DNA of 64,000 nucleotides from Basidiobolus meristosporus CBS 931.73 (GCA_002104905.1 MCFE01000310.1:1-64000); one strand, 5' to 3'. Positions 10,825-22,970 are shown, counted from the first letter of the stretch. Notes: generated by a model not told the origin, from the letters alone. Program-made: numbers and translations.

Positions 10825-11540
10825 ATTTCTAATCGGAGCGTAGTATGGTGCAGGTCGTTATGTTGTGTTTATACTTCAAGAGTCAAAGCACTAGTAAAGG
10901 AGGAACTCACCAAGAGAGGTTAACTACTCTTGAGAGCATGTAGTCTCAATCTATACTTTCGAAGCTTCAAACTCCTCAGTATCAATCAAACAAAGCCAAC
11001 GAAACAGGAAAAACAGAATATCACACAAAATTGTCTAATAACAGAGCTTTAAATAAGATGTATTCACATCGGCTAGTGAAAATCACTTCTAATATCAGAA
11101 TACCAATTCGCAGCCAGGAAAAAGAAAAGCAAAGCACCTATTGAGTGGTATCACAAGGCAATCAACATACTCACCATGGGGTTGCATTGCTACCATGTAT
11201 CATTCTATAACTCTCACGTTGACTAAATGTGTTAATCTTGATCAATCATGTGACATGGATGTATAAGCTTTTCTATATGCTTATAAATGCGCTTGTGACA
11301 TGCATTGTATTCTCGGGTAGAGCCAAGTGCGTGCATGAAATCATATATATGCATGGCGGATGTTATCTCGGCTACCCTACTTATTTCGAGAAATGGCAGA
11401 CGCGAAAACCACCAGATCAAATTAAATATGGATCTCGAGTTTATTCATTTGAAATGGGCCAATTGTGATGGATTAGTTTGCCATGAAAATCAACGGAAAC
11501 ACGATTAGTGCTGCTCAACAACGGACACACCCAATACAAT
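10825..11540. other. Divergent intergenic region
   Basis: About 0.7 kb between the disordered-protein gene (-) and PARN (+). AT-rich; short open stretches on both strands are not supported by homology or splice signals. Confidence 0.5.
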
Positions 11541-13887
11541 ATGGAGGTGTTGAGAGGGACTTTGGACAGCCAGCTGCCGCTGATCGAGAAGGCCATCGAA
11601 GAGGCTGACTTTCTGTCTTTTGACGCCGAATTTTCAGGTGCGTAAATCATCTGCGCTAACAAGAGGCATTGGTTGAATACCTCCGGCGTGAAGGGATCTT
11701 TATACAGTCGAGCTTCATATACCACGGTGCCTGTCTTAATGCATTTTAGAATTCATTTCATATATGTTTAGGTTTGCACAATAGCTTATCGCTTCGTAGT
11801 CATCCTTTGGACGACCTGCAAACGCGTTACGAAAAGTACCGAAAGAATGCCCAAGAATTTCTGGTTGTGCAATTTGGCTTGACTTGCTTCAAGTGGAGTG
11901 GTGAAGACGACAAAGGCTTTCTTGCAAAGCCGTTCAATTTCTATGTGTTTCCAACCACCACGTCCGGGAGGGCCCAACTTGATCGTGTTTTTGTTTCACA
12001 AAGTTCCGGCCTAGATTTCCTTGCCAAGCACGGTTTTGATTTCAACAAATGGGTGTATCAAGGTGAAAAATCCCTTCATTCAATTCCGCTTTGCTCGTTC
12101 GAGGCATGCTTATATGCACATCAACTCACATTGATTCAGGTATTCCATACATGACGGTGCAGGAAGAGAAAATATATGTGGAGAAGAAGATGCGCGAGCT
12201 AAATGGGAATATGCCTGATGTGCAAGTGGATGAAAATTGCCAAGCTTTTGTCAACGAACTCTGGTAATACTTGAGTTAACTGACAAGTTGAGCGGTGTAT
12301 TTCATGCTTACCCAACGTTTACCAACTAGTCAAAATATCGATGATTGGCTGACTATTGGACAGGAAAACTATCTTAACATCGATGTCAGTAACGGTTACC
12401 GACGACGTTTAGTGTATCAAGAAGTTCGTAACCGGTAACACATCGTTTTCAGCATTCGCACCGCACATGTTCCTGGTCTAATTCTTATTTTGCCCTCTCA
12501 GCTATGGACCCGAGCTGGTTGCTGAAGGCCGCCAAGGCTTCATCAAGATCAGCAAGACTTCTGATGAAAGTCGAACCAAGCTGAAAGAAGAAAAAATCAA
12601 ATTGTTCGAGGTAATTTTATCCCTGACAACGAGTTACCGCTCTCTTCTGACATTACTTTGTAGCACGATGTGCAAAGAGCTATTGGATTTCGTAAAATCA
12701 TCGATTTGATATGCAGATCAAAGAAGCCCATCATCGGCCACAATATGTTTCTGGATTTGTGCATGATATACGAACAGTTTTTTGAACCATTGCCCGAACG
12801 ATTCGAAGATTTCCAGAGAAAAATCCATGAGATATTCCCCAGGTAGATTACTCAAAGCTAACGTCTTCCCTATCAGAACACTGGATTTAACCTTGATGTA
12901 TTAAGCTTATACGATACAAAGCATCTAGCCTCTCGGATTTTGGGATTGGAGGTAGTCACCATAACACTTTAGTTGAATCCTTCGCTCACCACTAACCCGT
13001 TTGGTCAGACTTCCTTTGGCGACTCCAGCCTTAGTGAGCTTATCTCACGTGTTAAGGGAGCCGCCTTCGCCTCTCCCGACATTCGTAAGTGGAACTTGGT
13101 GTTCACGAAGGCCGACAATTCTAACACCTTAAACGATAGAAATACATTACGAACATCCTCGTTATTGGTCTGATTCGTATTTCCATGAAGCTGGCTATGA
13201 TGCTTATTGCACTGGCTTCGTATTCCTTAAACTTGGCGGATATCTTGGTTAGTGTACGCTAAGGCGACCTCGGTGTACAGTTGTCTGACAAGATACTCTA
13301 CCATTAGGTAAAAAATCCTTGCCGACCTCAAAAGAGAAGCAAAAAGTAGAACATTCATCGGAATACGTTTACGATTATGAGAGCATGTCATCGGTTGAAG
13401 ACAGTAACTGGGATTATGCTACTGGCCGCGAAATAACACCTGCAACCGTATCCCCACCACCATTCGAGATCTTCAAAATTCCAGAGATAACAAAGGAAAA
13501 GAACAGGCTTCATTTGGTCAAGTCAGATGTTGATTCATTCAGTTTAGAAGAGCCCAACGGTAAGGCAGTTTCTTTCACTGAGCATTAGCAATCCACCCTA
13601 ACCTAAACACCCCCGACTTAGTCATGTCTCTTGAGAAACCCAATGTATTCTATGTCAAAATCGTGGAACCAGCGCCAACCAAATTTTCGCCCAAGCTACT
13701 TACGCAACACCTTTACAAAACATACGGCAATGTATTTATTTACTCTCTTAAGGAAAATCAGTGCTTCCTCACTTTCAAAAATGTAGTTGATCTTGAGGAT
13801 GTCAAGGGTCTGCTCAATAGTACGCCTGGCTTGAAAGTGGAGATGATGAGCTACAAAAATTATGTTGATAATAAAGCTGTACTTTAA
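11541..13887 (+). CDS. PARN: Poly(A)-specific ribonuclease PARN, multi-exon
   Basis: 3'-5' deadenylase of the DEDDh/CAF1 nuclease family, which removes poly(A) and trims small RNA 3' ends. Exon 1 ends in LSFDAEFSG with the first Asp and Glu of the active site. Next comes LQTRYEKYRKNAQEF and the region LVVQFGLTCFKW. The R3H-like insert follows (FIKISKTSDESRTK). Then GFRKIIDLICRSKKPIIGHNMFLDLCMIY gives the third acidic residue, YDTKHLAS marks the next motif, and HEAGYDAYCTG carries the final His/Asp. The last exon (13624-13887 region) encodes a small RRM-like domain, as in animal PARN. At least eight introns; stop TAA at 13885. Known from animals, plants and fission yeast, absent from budding yeast. 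Confidence 0.88.
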
Positions 13888-14065
13888 TACCACAGATGCT
13901 CATTTTCATAGAAGGTACCGTTAATGATCGACCGAAATTCCAATTAAGGAATCACGTTCGCTTAAATAAATATATATAAACTCCGAGTATATTGGTGATC
14001 CACAAGTGTGTTGGTGAAATATTTCATTCAGTTTTATTAACAAGTTACTCTATTTCAAGGAAAAT

Positions 14066-14444
14066 TTACAAAGTGTTGACGTTGCCGAGAGATTGGCAAG
14101 ATTGTTGGACACGCTTGATCATGGTCTTCTCAGACTCACGGATGAAGACACGAGGATCGTAGTACTTCTTGTTAGGCTTGTCGGCTCCCTCGGGGTTGCC
14201 AATTTGGCCTTGGAGGTATCCCTTGTTCTTCTCGTAGAAGTTCTTGAGACCTTCCCAGTAAGCCCATTGGGTGTCGGTATCGACGTTCATCTTGACAACA
14301 CCGTGGGAGACAGCGGTCTTGATTTCATCCTCAGTGGAGCCGGATCCTCCGTGGAAGACGAAGTAGACAGGCTTGTCAGACTCGCACTTCAATTGCTCCT
14401 TGACGAAGGCTTGGTGGACACCCAAAAGCTCAGGCTTGAGGACA

Positions 14445-14483
<39 letters not shown>

Positions 14484-15143
14484 GCAGCGGCAATAGTGAA
14501 CATGTCGGTGATGGTGGAGAAGTTGCGGTAGACATCCCAGATATCCTCGGGGGAGGTGAAGAGGGAGTCCTTGTCGACGTTGGAGTTGTCAACACCATCT
14601 TCCTCACCACCGGTGATACCGATCTCCATCTCCAAGAGACAGCCCATGGGGGCCATACGCTTCAAGTAGCTCATGCAGATCTCAATGTTCTCCTCCTTGG
14701 GCTCCTCGGAGAGGATCCAACATGTGGGAAGAGAAGAGGGGCTCGCCGTGTTGCTTGAAGTAAGCCTCATCAGCTTGGATCATACCCTCGAACCAAGGAA
14801 GGAGCTTCTTGGCGCAATGGTCGGAGTGGAGGACAACGGGGATTCCGTATTCCTTGGCAACGGCACGGACGTGGTGGGCACCAGCGATGGCTCCGAGGAT
14901 GCTGGCCTTTTGGCCCTCGTTGGAGATACCCTTACCGGCGTAGTAGGCGGCACCACCGTTGGAGAATTGAACAATGATGGGGCACTTCAAGTCACGAGCA
15001 GCCTCAAGACAGGCGTTGATGGTGCTGGAGGAGGTACAGTTGACAGCGGGGATGGCGAACTTGTTCTCGCGAGCGTAGTTGAAAAGCTTTCTAAGGTTGT
15101 CACCAGTGACAACACCAGCGGGAACGATATCAAGAAGACCCAT
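14066..15143 (-). pseudogene. FBA1: Fructose-bisphosphate aldolase class II, copy 1, broken by a one-base insertion
   Basis: Glycolytic zinc-dependent aldolase (fructose-1,6-bisphosphate to DHAP plus GAP), the first of three tandem near-identical genes. It is 1078 nt long where the intact copy is 1077. An extra G at about 14712-14714 (gagaggatcc against gagagatcc in the other copies) shifts the frame just after SSHMLD. Downstream the frame reads normally to the NVNTL C-terminus. Zinc-ligand regions LHSDHC, GNVHGVYKPG and FHGGSG are all present across the two halves. The rest is under no visible decay, so this is either a very young pseudogene or an assembly error. It keeps its own TATA box at 15200-15205. 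Confidence 0.9.
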
Positions 15144-15740
15144 ATTTAATTACAAAAGTGAATACTTTGTGAAGAATAAATTTCGCGATTGACACCTCAT
15201 TTATATTAGCGTTCCTCTGTACCGAGTAACAATTGTCAACTTGAGCTGATGCTGAAGATAGTCCTATTCTGGTTGATACCCGATTTATTTGCTGATAACC
15301 TGCATTTGCCTACGCTTCGTCATTAAGATCATCCCATTTGATAGCATTATACCTGGGCCAAATCTCAAACTGTTTTCCCACTTGTCTAGCCTTTGAAAAT
15401 ATATGGAAATTGGCTATTCATGCTGTGTTTATTATAAATAATATCAAGGCGATAGTGGCCATCATCTGGATACTTTGGGATACTTTTTGGGAGAACCCGG
15501 AAACAAGTAGCCAACCTGATCCAATCACTGTACCGTACGCTATAGAAATGCTAAGAAGGAAATTCTTTCTAATAGAAAAAAATATGACCATTACATTGCT
15601 ACGTGGTTGATTCAAGCGTCATACCACGTCGTTCATAATCAGCTATAGTGGTTTGAGCAGGTTTAAAATGTAACAGAAGAAAAGATAGGACATAATAGTC
15701 TTTTATTATTCTAAGTGGTTAAGACTAAACGATTGGAAAT
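15144..15740. other. Spacer between aldolase copies 1 and 2
   Basis: Promoter of copy 1 and 3' flank of copy 2. It shows no similarity I can see to the spacer between copies 2 and 3, in sharp contrast to the near-identical coding regions. A 90-codon open stretch at 15338-15610 has no support. Confidence 0.6.
15200..15205 (-). promoter_or_regulatory. TATA box, aldolase copy 1
   Basis: TATAAA on the minus strand; its first base is 62 nt from the first base of the ATG. The same spacing recurs in copies 2 and 3. Confidence 0.6.
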
Positions 15741-16119
15741 TTACAAAGTGTTAACGTTGCCGAGAGATTGGCAAGATTGTTGGACACGCTTGATCATGGT
15801 CTTCTCAGACTCACGGATGAAGACACGAGGATCGTAGTACTTCTTGTTAGGCTTGTCGGCTCCCTCGGGGTTGCCAATTTGGCCTTGGAGGTATCCCTTG
15901 TTCTTCTCGTAGAAGTTCTTGAGACCTTCCCAGTAAGCCCATTGGGTGTCGGTATCGACGTTCATCTTGACAACACCGTGGGAGACGGCGGTCTTGATCT
16001 CATCCTCAGTGGAGCCGGATCCTCCGTGGAAGACGAAGTAGACAGGCTTGTCAGACTCGCACTTCAATTGCTCCTTGACGAAGGCTTGGTGGACACCCAA
16101 AAGCTCAGGCTTGAGGACA

Positions 16120-16158
<39 letters not shown>

Positions 16159-16816
16159 GCAGCGGCAATGGTGAACATGTCGGTGATGGTGGAGAAGTTG
16201 CGGTAGACATCCCAGATATCCTCGGGGGAGGTGAAGAGGGAGTCCTTGTCGACGTTGGAGTTGTCAACACCATCTTCCTCACCACCGGTGATACCGATCT
16301 CCATCTCCAAGAGACAGCCCATGGGGGCCATACGCTTCAAGTAGCTCATACAGATCTCAATGTTCTCCTCCTTGGGCTCCTCGGAGAGATCCAACATGTG
16401 GGAAGAGAAGAGGGGCTCGCCGTGTTGCTTGAAGTAAGCCTCATCAGCTTGGATCATACCCTCGAACCAAGGAAGGAGCTTCTTGGCGCAATGGTCGGAG
16501 TGGAGGACAACGGGGATTCCGTATTCCTTGGCAACGGCACGGACGTGGTGGGCACCAGCGATGGCTCCGAGGATGCTGGCCTTTTGGCCCTCGTTGGAGA
16601 TACCCTTACCGGCGTAGTAGGCGGCACCACCGTTGGAGAATTGAACAATGATGGGGCACTTCAAGTCACGAGCAGCCTCGAGACAGCGTTGATGGTGCTG
16701 GAGGAGGTACAGTTGACTGCGGGGATGGCGAACTTGTTCTCGCGAGCGTAGTTGAAAAGCTTTCTAAGGTTGTCACCAGTGACAACACCAGCAGGAACGA
16801 TATCAAGAAGACCCAT
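15741..16816 (-). pseudogene. FBA1: Fructose-bisphosphate aldolase class II, copy 2, broken by a one-base deletion
   Basis: Second tandem aldolase gene, 1076 nt. One G is missing at about 16684-16686 (gacagcg where copies 1 and 3 have gacaggcg), shifting the frame about 45 codons after the start, within INACLEAARD. The downstream 307 codons are open and match the intact copy. At scattered synonymous sites this copy agrees with copy 1 in its 3' half and with copy 3 in its 5' half, a mosaic typical of gene conversion. It has its own TATA box 62 nt upstream and its own unrelated flanks. An assembly indel is as likely as real loss. Confidence 0.9.
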
Positions 16817-17320
16817 GTTTAATTAATACAACAATAAAATTTGTTGTCTATTTCGACGTCTCTGATCAGTATTTTATACCTGATCGACATTTTTACTGTG
16901 GGTCTAAGGCCTTGTCTAGGCATCGGATTAGATTATAAAGGATAATTCGCGAAATCCAGATTGTCGCATTGTTATTATCTTGGTAATTTAGGATTTGCTC
17001 CTGCCCCAGGTAATAACATATTTGGTAATGAATTATGAATCTCGAATCTTAATGACATGGTGAAGTCGGATTGAGGATTCCGTAGTTGGAGTAATTAGAT
17101 TGATTACACTTTCCTTAACCGCTAACTCGGCAAATACCAATGGATGAATTTATGTTAGAATTGGCGTGTCCCTAGTCCATGGATGGTTCGCCAGAATCCT
17201 GATTTCCATATATGGGCACTGTTTATATTTCATAGACCTTAGCATAGATCTGAGTATTGTTTTTACAGCATTTTATTTGTAGGTTCGTATGAATTTAGTT
17301 GCTATTTCCTGTTAGTAAAT
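16817..17320. other. Spacer between aldolase copies 2 and 3
   Basis: Promoter of copy 2 and 3' flank of copy 3. AT-rich, no coding signal, not visibly related to the other aldolase spacer. Confidence 0.6.
16873..16878 (-). promoter_or_regulatory. TATA box, aldolase copy 2
   Basis: TATAAA on the minus strand, first base 62 nt from the first base of the copy-2 ATG, within otherwise unrelated sequence. Confidence 0.6.
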
Positions 17321-17699
17321 TTACAAAGTGTTGACGTTGCCGAGAGATTGGCAAGATTGTTGGACACGCTTGATCATGGTCTTCTCAGACTCACGGATGA
17401 AGACACGAGGATCGTAGTACTTCTTGTTGGGCTTGTCGGCTCCCTCGGGGTTGCCAATTTGGCCTTGGAGGTATCCCTTGTTCTTCTCGTAGAAGTTCTT
17501 GAGACCTTCCCAGTAAGCCCATTGGGTGTCGGTATCGACGTTCATCTTGACAACACCGTGGGAGACGGCGGTCTTGATCTCATCCTCAGTGGAGCCAGAT
17601 CCTCCGTGGAAGACGAAGTAGACAGGCTTGTCAGACTCGCACTTCAATTGCTCCTTGACGAAGGCTTGGTGGACACCCAAAATCTCGGGCTTGAGGACA

Positions 17700-17738
<39 letters not shown>

Positions 17739-18397
17739 GCAGCGGCAATGGTGAACATGTCGGTGATGGTGGAGAAGTTACGGTAGACATCCCAGATATC
17801 CTCGGGGGAGGTGAAGAGGGAGTCCTTGTCGACGTTGGAGTTGTCAACACCATCTTCCTCACCACCGGTGATACCGATCTCCATCTCCAAGAGACAGCCC
17901 ATGGGGGCCATACGCTTCAAGTAGCTCATACAGATCTCAATGTTCTCCTCCTTGGGCTCCTCGGAGAGATCCAACATGTGGGAAGAGAAGAGGGGCTCGC
18001 CGTGTTGCTTGAAGTAAGCCTCATCAGCTTGGATCATACCCTCGAACCAAGGAAGGAGCTTCTTGGCGCAATGGTCGGAGTGGAGGACAACGGGGATTCC
18101 GTATTCCTTGGCAACGGCACGGACGTGGTGGGCACCAGCGATGGCTCCGAGGATGCTGGCCTTTTGGCCCTCGTTGGAGATACCCTTACCGGCGTAGTAG
18201 GCGGCACCACCGTTGGAGAATTGAACAATGATGGGGCACTTCAAGTCACGAGCAGCCTCGAGACAGGCGTTGATGGTGCTGGAGGAGGTACAGTTGACTG
18301 CGGGGATGGCGAACTTGTTCTCGCGAGCGTAGTTGAAAAGCTTTCTAAGGTTGTCACCAGTGACAACACCAGCAGGAACGATATCAAGAAGACCCAT
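17321..18397 (-). CDS. FBA1: Fructose-bisphosphate aldolase class II, copy 3, intact, 358 aa
   Basis: Intact member of the aldolase array. The protein begins MGLLDIVPAGVVTGDNLRKL and ends GNVNTL, the full fungal Fba1 length. It has the zinc ligands in HSDHCAKK, HGVYKPG and FHGGSGS, the phosphate-binding MNVDTDTQWAYW segment, and the active-site acidic run EEDGVDN. The only protein change I noticed against copies 1 and 2 is KPEILG for KPELLG. It is intronless with a strong preference for C/G-ending codons, as expected of a very highly expressed gene; this also leaves the antisense strand open. A TATA box lies 62 nt from the ATG. This copy alone can supply glycolytic aldolase if the other two are truly broken. 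Confidence 0.96.
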
Positions 18398-18453
18398 ATT
18401 GAATTGAATTAAATAATAACAACTTGAATTTTCAGCTCATTCGATATGGAGTC

Positions 18454-18459
18454 TTTATA
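18454..18459 (-). promoter_or_regulatory. TATA box, aldolase copy 3
   Basis: TATAAA on the minus strand, first base 62 nt from the first base of the copy-3 ATG. Confidence 0.6.
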
Positions 18460-18749
18460 TGACTCCACTGAACGATCTGGGCCTTGCGTTCTGGCGGTGA
18501 TTATGTCAAATAAAATCCAGAAACTCTACAGATTGATGCAACATGATAAGATTCATAAGCACGCTCAATTTAGAAATCAAGCTCCACCGTCGAAGTCGAA
18601 ATAATTTGGAAGAAGGGATATGATTACCAAGAAATTGGATGGAGATTTACTTTTGTGTATTGGCGCGATGGTCTAGCGCATTGCGTTTAACATACCCTGA
18701 CTAGAACCATGTGTGTAACAATGAAATAATGGGCGAACGAAAGATTTAT

Positions 18750-18845
18750 CCAATCTGTTACATCTAGCATGGTTTATCCAAAATATCAGATCAACAACAT
18801 CTAGCATGGTTTATCCAATCTGTTTAATCTCGCATGGTTTTTGCA
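18750..18845. repeat. Degenerate direct repeat, three copies
   Basis: The core ATCTAGCATGGTTTATCCAA occurs twice 37 bp apart, and a third, shorter copy (ATCTCGCATGGTTTTT) follows 29 bp later. The word CAATCTGTT flanks the cores. Spacing is irregular, so this is not a clean satellite. Confidence 0.55.
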
Positions 18846-19167
18846 AACAGATTGCAGATTAATGATTGGATTGAAATGGATGTTTCCAATCCGTGAAATC
18901 TTGATTAGGTATCAGTCTTGCTTATCTAGGTAACCTTCGTAGCTCCCTCTCGGATCGGATGTTTGATTTTGTGAAAAGAAGGAGAGTTGCACATGCACTT
19001 ACCTTTAATAGAACATGTGGATGTGTACTTCTCGAAATGTTAATGTTATTAATTCACTTCAACAACAACAACAACGATGAATATTAGGAATACATAAAAG
19101 GGCAATGGGTTTATATATGGATGCTTTGAGTGGTGCTTTTCTTGACAGAATTAAGGGCGAGTATAGC

Positions 19168-22100
19168 TTAGTCTAACTTGGACTTTTGAGGGGGGCTAAT
19201 GTAGGTGCGGCTCACAAATTTGAGAACCTCATCAATAACGATGATCGGGAACGAAATCCAAAGGACCGCCTGCCATTCCTCCCAGTTAAGAGCAGTGATG
19301 GAGAACAAAGAGGTAAAGAATGGCACGTAGAGAATCATCATGTGGAGAACCATAGAGATGATAATAGCGACAACAAGATACATGTTGCGCCAGAGAGGCA
19401 TGGTGAAAATAGATTGGTTCTCACTGAGACTGTTGACAGCGTTGAACATCTCAATGGTAACCAAGATGGATAGACTGACGGTGGTGGCGCGGTGCGACAT
19501 GATATTGGTGAACATGCTACATCCAAGTTCTGGGAACAACTCACTGCATTGATGGAAGTGAGTTAATTGATGGAAGGTGATTTGTGGGCCGCCTGCATAG
19601 AACATGAACCACCAAGCATAACCAAATACTGTGGCGCAACCAACATAGATACCAATAACCATGTAACGGAAGAACAACCAACCACCAACGATAGGCTCAC
19701 GGCCGTTTCTTGGGGGTTGCTGCATGATGTCGTGATCGGGTGGGTTGAAACCAAGAGCGGTTGCGGGCAATCCGTCGGTTACCAAATTCACCCACAACAA
19801 TTGCACAGGAATCAATGCTTCGGGCATTCCAAGAACAACAGTGAGGAAAATACTGACAACCTCACCAATGTTGGAACTGATCAGGTAACGAATGAATTGT
19901 TTCACATTGTTGTAGATGGCACGTCCCTCCTCCACAGCCTTCTCGATGGTAGCAAAGTTATCATCAGCAAGGACCATGTCAGCAGCAAGCTTGGCAACAT
20001 CGGTACCAGTTCCCATTGCCACACCAATATCAGCCTTCTTCAAAGCAGGAGCATCGTTAACACCATCACCAGTCATAGCAACCACATGGCCAGCAGCCTG
20101 CAACAGATCTACGAGGGCGCTCTTGTGGGTAGGTTCAGTTCTTGAGAATAGGTTGGCGCGAAGTACAGCATTCTTCTGCTCCTGAGGGGAGAGGTCGTCA
20201 AACTCGCGTCCAGTATAGGACTTTCCGGTCAAATCCTCATCCTCGCCAAATACTCCGATCTTACGGCAAATGGCTTCGGCAGTGTTCTTGTTGTCACCAG
20301 TGATCACGATAACGCGGATACCAGCAGTCTTGCACTTCATGATTGCATCACGTACTTCGGGGCGGGGGGGATCGATCATACCAACCATTCCAATAAAGGT
20401 CATGTTTTGTTCATATTCGATAAACTTGGTGGGGTCCCTCAAATTCCATTGTGATAGGTCATCGGATAAACCACTCACCGTGGCTAAGCCAAGGCATCTC
20501 AAGCTCATTTTGCCGCCATATTCATACATCTTGCGGAGGATGTTTTCGCGGATTTGTGGAGTCAGCTCGACTTCGGCTCCAGAGGAACCAAGGCGAACAC
20601 GGGTGCATCTCTCCAACACAGACTCAGTAGCTCCCTTAACATAAAGACAGGCTTGGTTTTCGGGGGTGCGGCCGGTCACAGTGACAAGCACAGACATGGA
20701 TTTGCGATCTCTGGAGAACTCAAATGTAGCCAAACGACGGGATTTTCTCTCGATGTGTTCGTTGCAGGCAGCGACACGATCAGCCTTCGACATCTGTCCC
20801 AACTTTTCGAACAAACCCGAGTCGGCGGTACCCAACTTTTCAACCAGAACTTTCATGGCCGCCTCGGTGGGTTCACCAATGTTGGTATAATGGTTGGTAT
20901 TCTTATCATATGAAATCTTGGAATCGTTACAGAGTGCGCAAATCTCAGTGAGCTCACTAACAACAGGGGATGCTCCGGCCAAATTGTTTACAACCTCTCC
21001 AGAGGCAGTTTTGACGGATCCTTCGGGAGCATAGCTGGTGCCATCAACATGGTATTCGGAAACATCGCCATGTTCGTTATTAATAACCAAGACTCTTTGT
21101 ACTGACATTTGGTTGGTGGTAAGGGTACCGGTTTTATCAGAGCAGATGACACTAGTACAGCCCAAAGTTTCGACAGAGGGGAGGGAACGCACGATAGCGT
21201 TCTTTTTGGCCATCTTCTTAGTACCCAGGGCTAAACAGGTGGTGATAATGACTGCGAGACCTTCTGGAATGGCGGCCACGGCCAATGCCACGGCAATCTT
21301 GAAGTAGTACACGGCGCCCTTGAGCCAACCATTGTGCGAGGGATCGTTGAAATGACGGATGTTGACGAGCCAGACCAAAATACAGATTACGGAGATAACC
21401 TTCGCCAAGGAATCACCGAAATCGTCCAACTTCTTCTTCAAAGGAGTCTTCTCGGAAATCTGAGAACTGATGCTTTGATGGATATCACCAATAGCAGTCT
21501 TGGATCCGGTTTGAACGACAACGGCTCTAGCTTTACCCAAAACCACGGTAGTGCCAGAGAACATAATGTTGACCTGGTCTTGCTTGACGGCTCTAGCATC
21601 TTGGATTGGCTCGATCTGCTTGTTGACACTGACGGATTCACCGGTGAGGATGGCTTGGTCGATACGAATAGAGCTGGAAATGAGTTCTAGTACACGGCAA
21701 TCGGCAGGAATCTTGTCACCAACGGAGACGTTGATGATATCACCGGGAACAAGCTCAACTGCGTTGATTTTCTGGACTTTACCATCACGTAAAACATGGG
21801 CTTCATCTGGGGAATACTCTTTCAAGGCCTCAATGGCCTTCTCTGCGTTCGATTCTTGGATAACACCCACTGTAGCGTTTGCGATAAGAATAAGCAAAAT
21901 GACCATAGGCTCGACAAAAGCGGTCCCAGACTCGTCTTTGTCATCCTCCAGGAAGGCCAAAACAAATGATATAGCGGCGGCGATCAACAGAATAACTACC
22001 AGTTGATCTTTGAATTGCTCAAGGATTAATTCCCATAAAGGGGTCGACTCCTCCTGGGGTAATTCATTTTTTCCATATTTCTTGAGCAGGACGTTGGCCT

Positions 22101-22185
22101 CTTCCGTGCTCAAACCTTGACTAGGTTTCACCGAGAAGCTGCTTAGGACCTCCTCGGGAGTCTTCACGAAACTATCATCCATCAC
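19168..22185 (-). CDS. SERCA-type P-type Ca2+ ATPase, intronless, 1005 aa
   Basis: Endoplasmic-reticulum Ca2+ pump (P-type ATPase class IIA). In order: cation-ATPase N-terminal domain, M1-M2 with [15 protein letters not shown], the actuator TGES loop (ILTGESV), the calcium-binding M4 motif [10 protein letters not shown], the phosphorylated Asp in [13 protein letters not shown], nucleotide-binding KGATE, hinge motifs ITGDNKNTA and [18 protein letters not shown]6 [18 protein letters not shown], and C-terminal helices. All catalytic motifs are intact and the length matches animal SERCA. It resembles animal/plant SERCA more than yeast Pmr1 (secretory-pathway type). The C-terminus is SKLD, without a classical retention signal. 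Intronless, like the neighbouring aldolases. Confidence 0.96.
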   Translation of the reverse strand: MMDDSFVKTPEEVLSSFSVKPSQGLSTEEANVLLKKYGKNELPQEESTPLWELILEQFKDQLVVILLIAAAISFVLAFLEDDKDESGTAFVEPMVILLILIANATVGVIQESNAEKAIEALKEYSPDEAHVLRDGKVQKINAVELVPGDIINVSVGDKIPADCRVLELISSSIRIDQAILTGESVSVNKQIEPIQDARAVKQDQVNIMFSGTTVVLGKARAVVVQTGSKTAIGDIHQSISSQISEKTPLKKKLDDFGDSLAKVISVICILVWLVNIRHFNDPSHNGWLKGAVYYFKIAVALAVAAIPEGLAVIITTCLALGTKKMAKKNAIVRSLPSVETLGCTSVICSDKTGTLTTNQMSVQRVLVINNEHGDVSEYHVDGTSYAPEGSVKTASGEVVNNLAGASPVVSELTEICALCNDSKISYDKNTNHYTNIGEPTEAAMKVLVEKLGTADSGLFEKLGQMSKADRVAACNEHIERKSRRLATFEFSRDRKSMSVLVTVTGRTPENQACLYVKGATESVLERCTRVRLGSSGAEVELTPQIRENILRKMYEYGGKMSLRCLGLATVSGLSDDLSQWNLRDPTKFIEYEQNMTFIGMVGMIDPPRPEVRDAIMKCKTAGIRVIVITGDNKNTAEAICRKIGVFGEDEDLTGKSYTGREFDDLSPQEQKNAVLRANLFSRTEPTHKSALVDLLQAAGHVVAMTGDGVNDAPALKKADIGVAMGTGTDVAKLAADMVLADDNFATIEKAVEEGRAIYNNVKQFIRYLISSNIGEVVSIFLTVVLGMPEALIPVQLLWVNLVTDGLPATALGFNPPDHDIMQQPPRNGREPIVGGWLFFRYMVIGIYVGCATVFGYAWWFMFYAGGPQITFHQLTHFHQCSELFPELGCSMFTNIMSHRATTVSLSILVTIEMFNAVNSLSENQSIFTMPLWRNMYLVVAIIISMVLHMMILYVPFFTSLFSITALNWEEWQAVLWISFPIIVIDEVLKFVSRTYISPPQKSKLD

Positions 22186-22970
22186 GGGGATTGATGAAGG
22201 GTGGATGGAAAGACAAGAGGGATAACAAAGAAAATCAAACTATTCCCCGAATTGGAGGGCAATTTAAATGGCTCTTGGCTAAAAAGAGGGGCATGGTTCG
22301 GTTGAGGAGGGGTCGCAATTTCCTGTGTAATGTTGGCACCTGAGGTGGGGCCAAAGAGAGGACAGCTGCTGCGAGATATCATGTTGGACAAATATCAGTA
22401 TCTTACAATTAATTATTGATTCATTTAACAGTTCTGATGGAATTCAAGCTCCAATCAGTTGGAACAATCTCCACGGGCTGTTGCTAGATCCAATGAAATG
22501 TCAACACAACTAATCTGTTGGGATACCCACCCTAACACAATTCTACTGGCCCAACTGACCACTCAGAGCCCCCCAGCAAATAAGTGGGTAGATTAATTAA
22601 TCTAGCAAATCAAAGCTTAGGTCTCATTCTCATTAGCCCTTCGCTTTATGCTAAGCCATTTTGGGCTGAAGATGAGTCCGAGTTGATAAGCAATGGAGGA
22701 ATACCACACAGTTGAATGGAGCCACCATGGTTGAGCATCAATCTCACATTGGCTACAGCATGATTTATTATTCTTACAAGGTGCTGAGGTGTTCGAGCAA
22801 ACATCATCTTGCGTGATAGTTTGGCATTCAAACAGGGTAAACAAGGTGGATTATCCAGGAACGAATGTACAGCTCTGTACAACATTCTAACCAGCGAAGA
22901 GGTATACACACTATCCACACCTATACACTTGCATGAGCTGCTGGGGGAAGCACATCGCATACAGCGCGGC
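22186..22970. other. Intergenic region
   Basis: About 0.8 kb holding the ATPase promoter and the 3' flank of the next gene. A 104-codon minus ORF (22646-22960) and overlapping plus ORFs are Cys/Ser-rich without family features and are not called. Confidence 0.5.

Larger units (their letters stand above)
18398..19167. other. Spacer between aldolase copy 3 and the Ca2+ ATPase
   Basis: It holds the promoter of copy 3 and the 3' flank of the Ca2+ ATPase. A short direct repeat (18750-18845) lies inside and a (CAA)-rich run at about 19059-19075. No gene is visible. Confidence 0.6.

Noticed and set aside
17348-18412. 354-codon open frame antisense to aldolase copy 3 (similar ones at copies 1 and 2)
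   Set aside because: Strong codon bias of the aldolase leaves the opposite strand free of stops; the Leu/Val/Gly-rich text has no family features and follows the sense gene in all copies.
18661-18720. A-box-like TGGTCTAGCG, hinting at a tRNA or SINE
   Set aside because: No B-box and no cloverleaf can be drawn.
19567-20145. 192-codon plus ORF antisense to the Ca2+ ATPase
   Set aside because: Shadow of the ATPase catalytic region; composition and lack of motifs argue against a gene.
22646-22960. 104-codon Cys/Ser-rich minus ORF
   Set aside because: No motif, overlaps plus ORFs of equal quality, lies in a promoter region.
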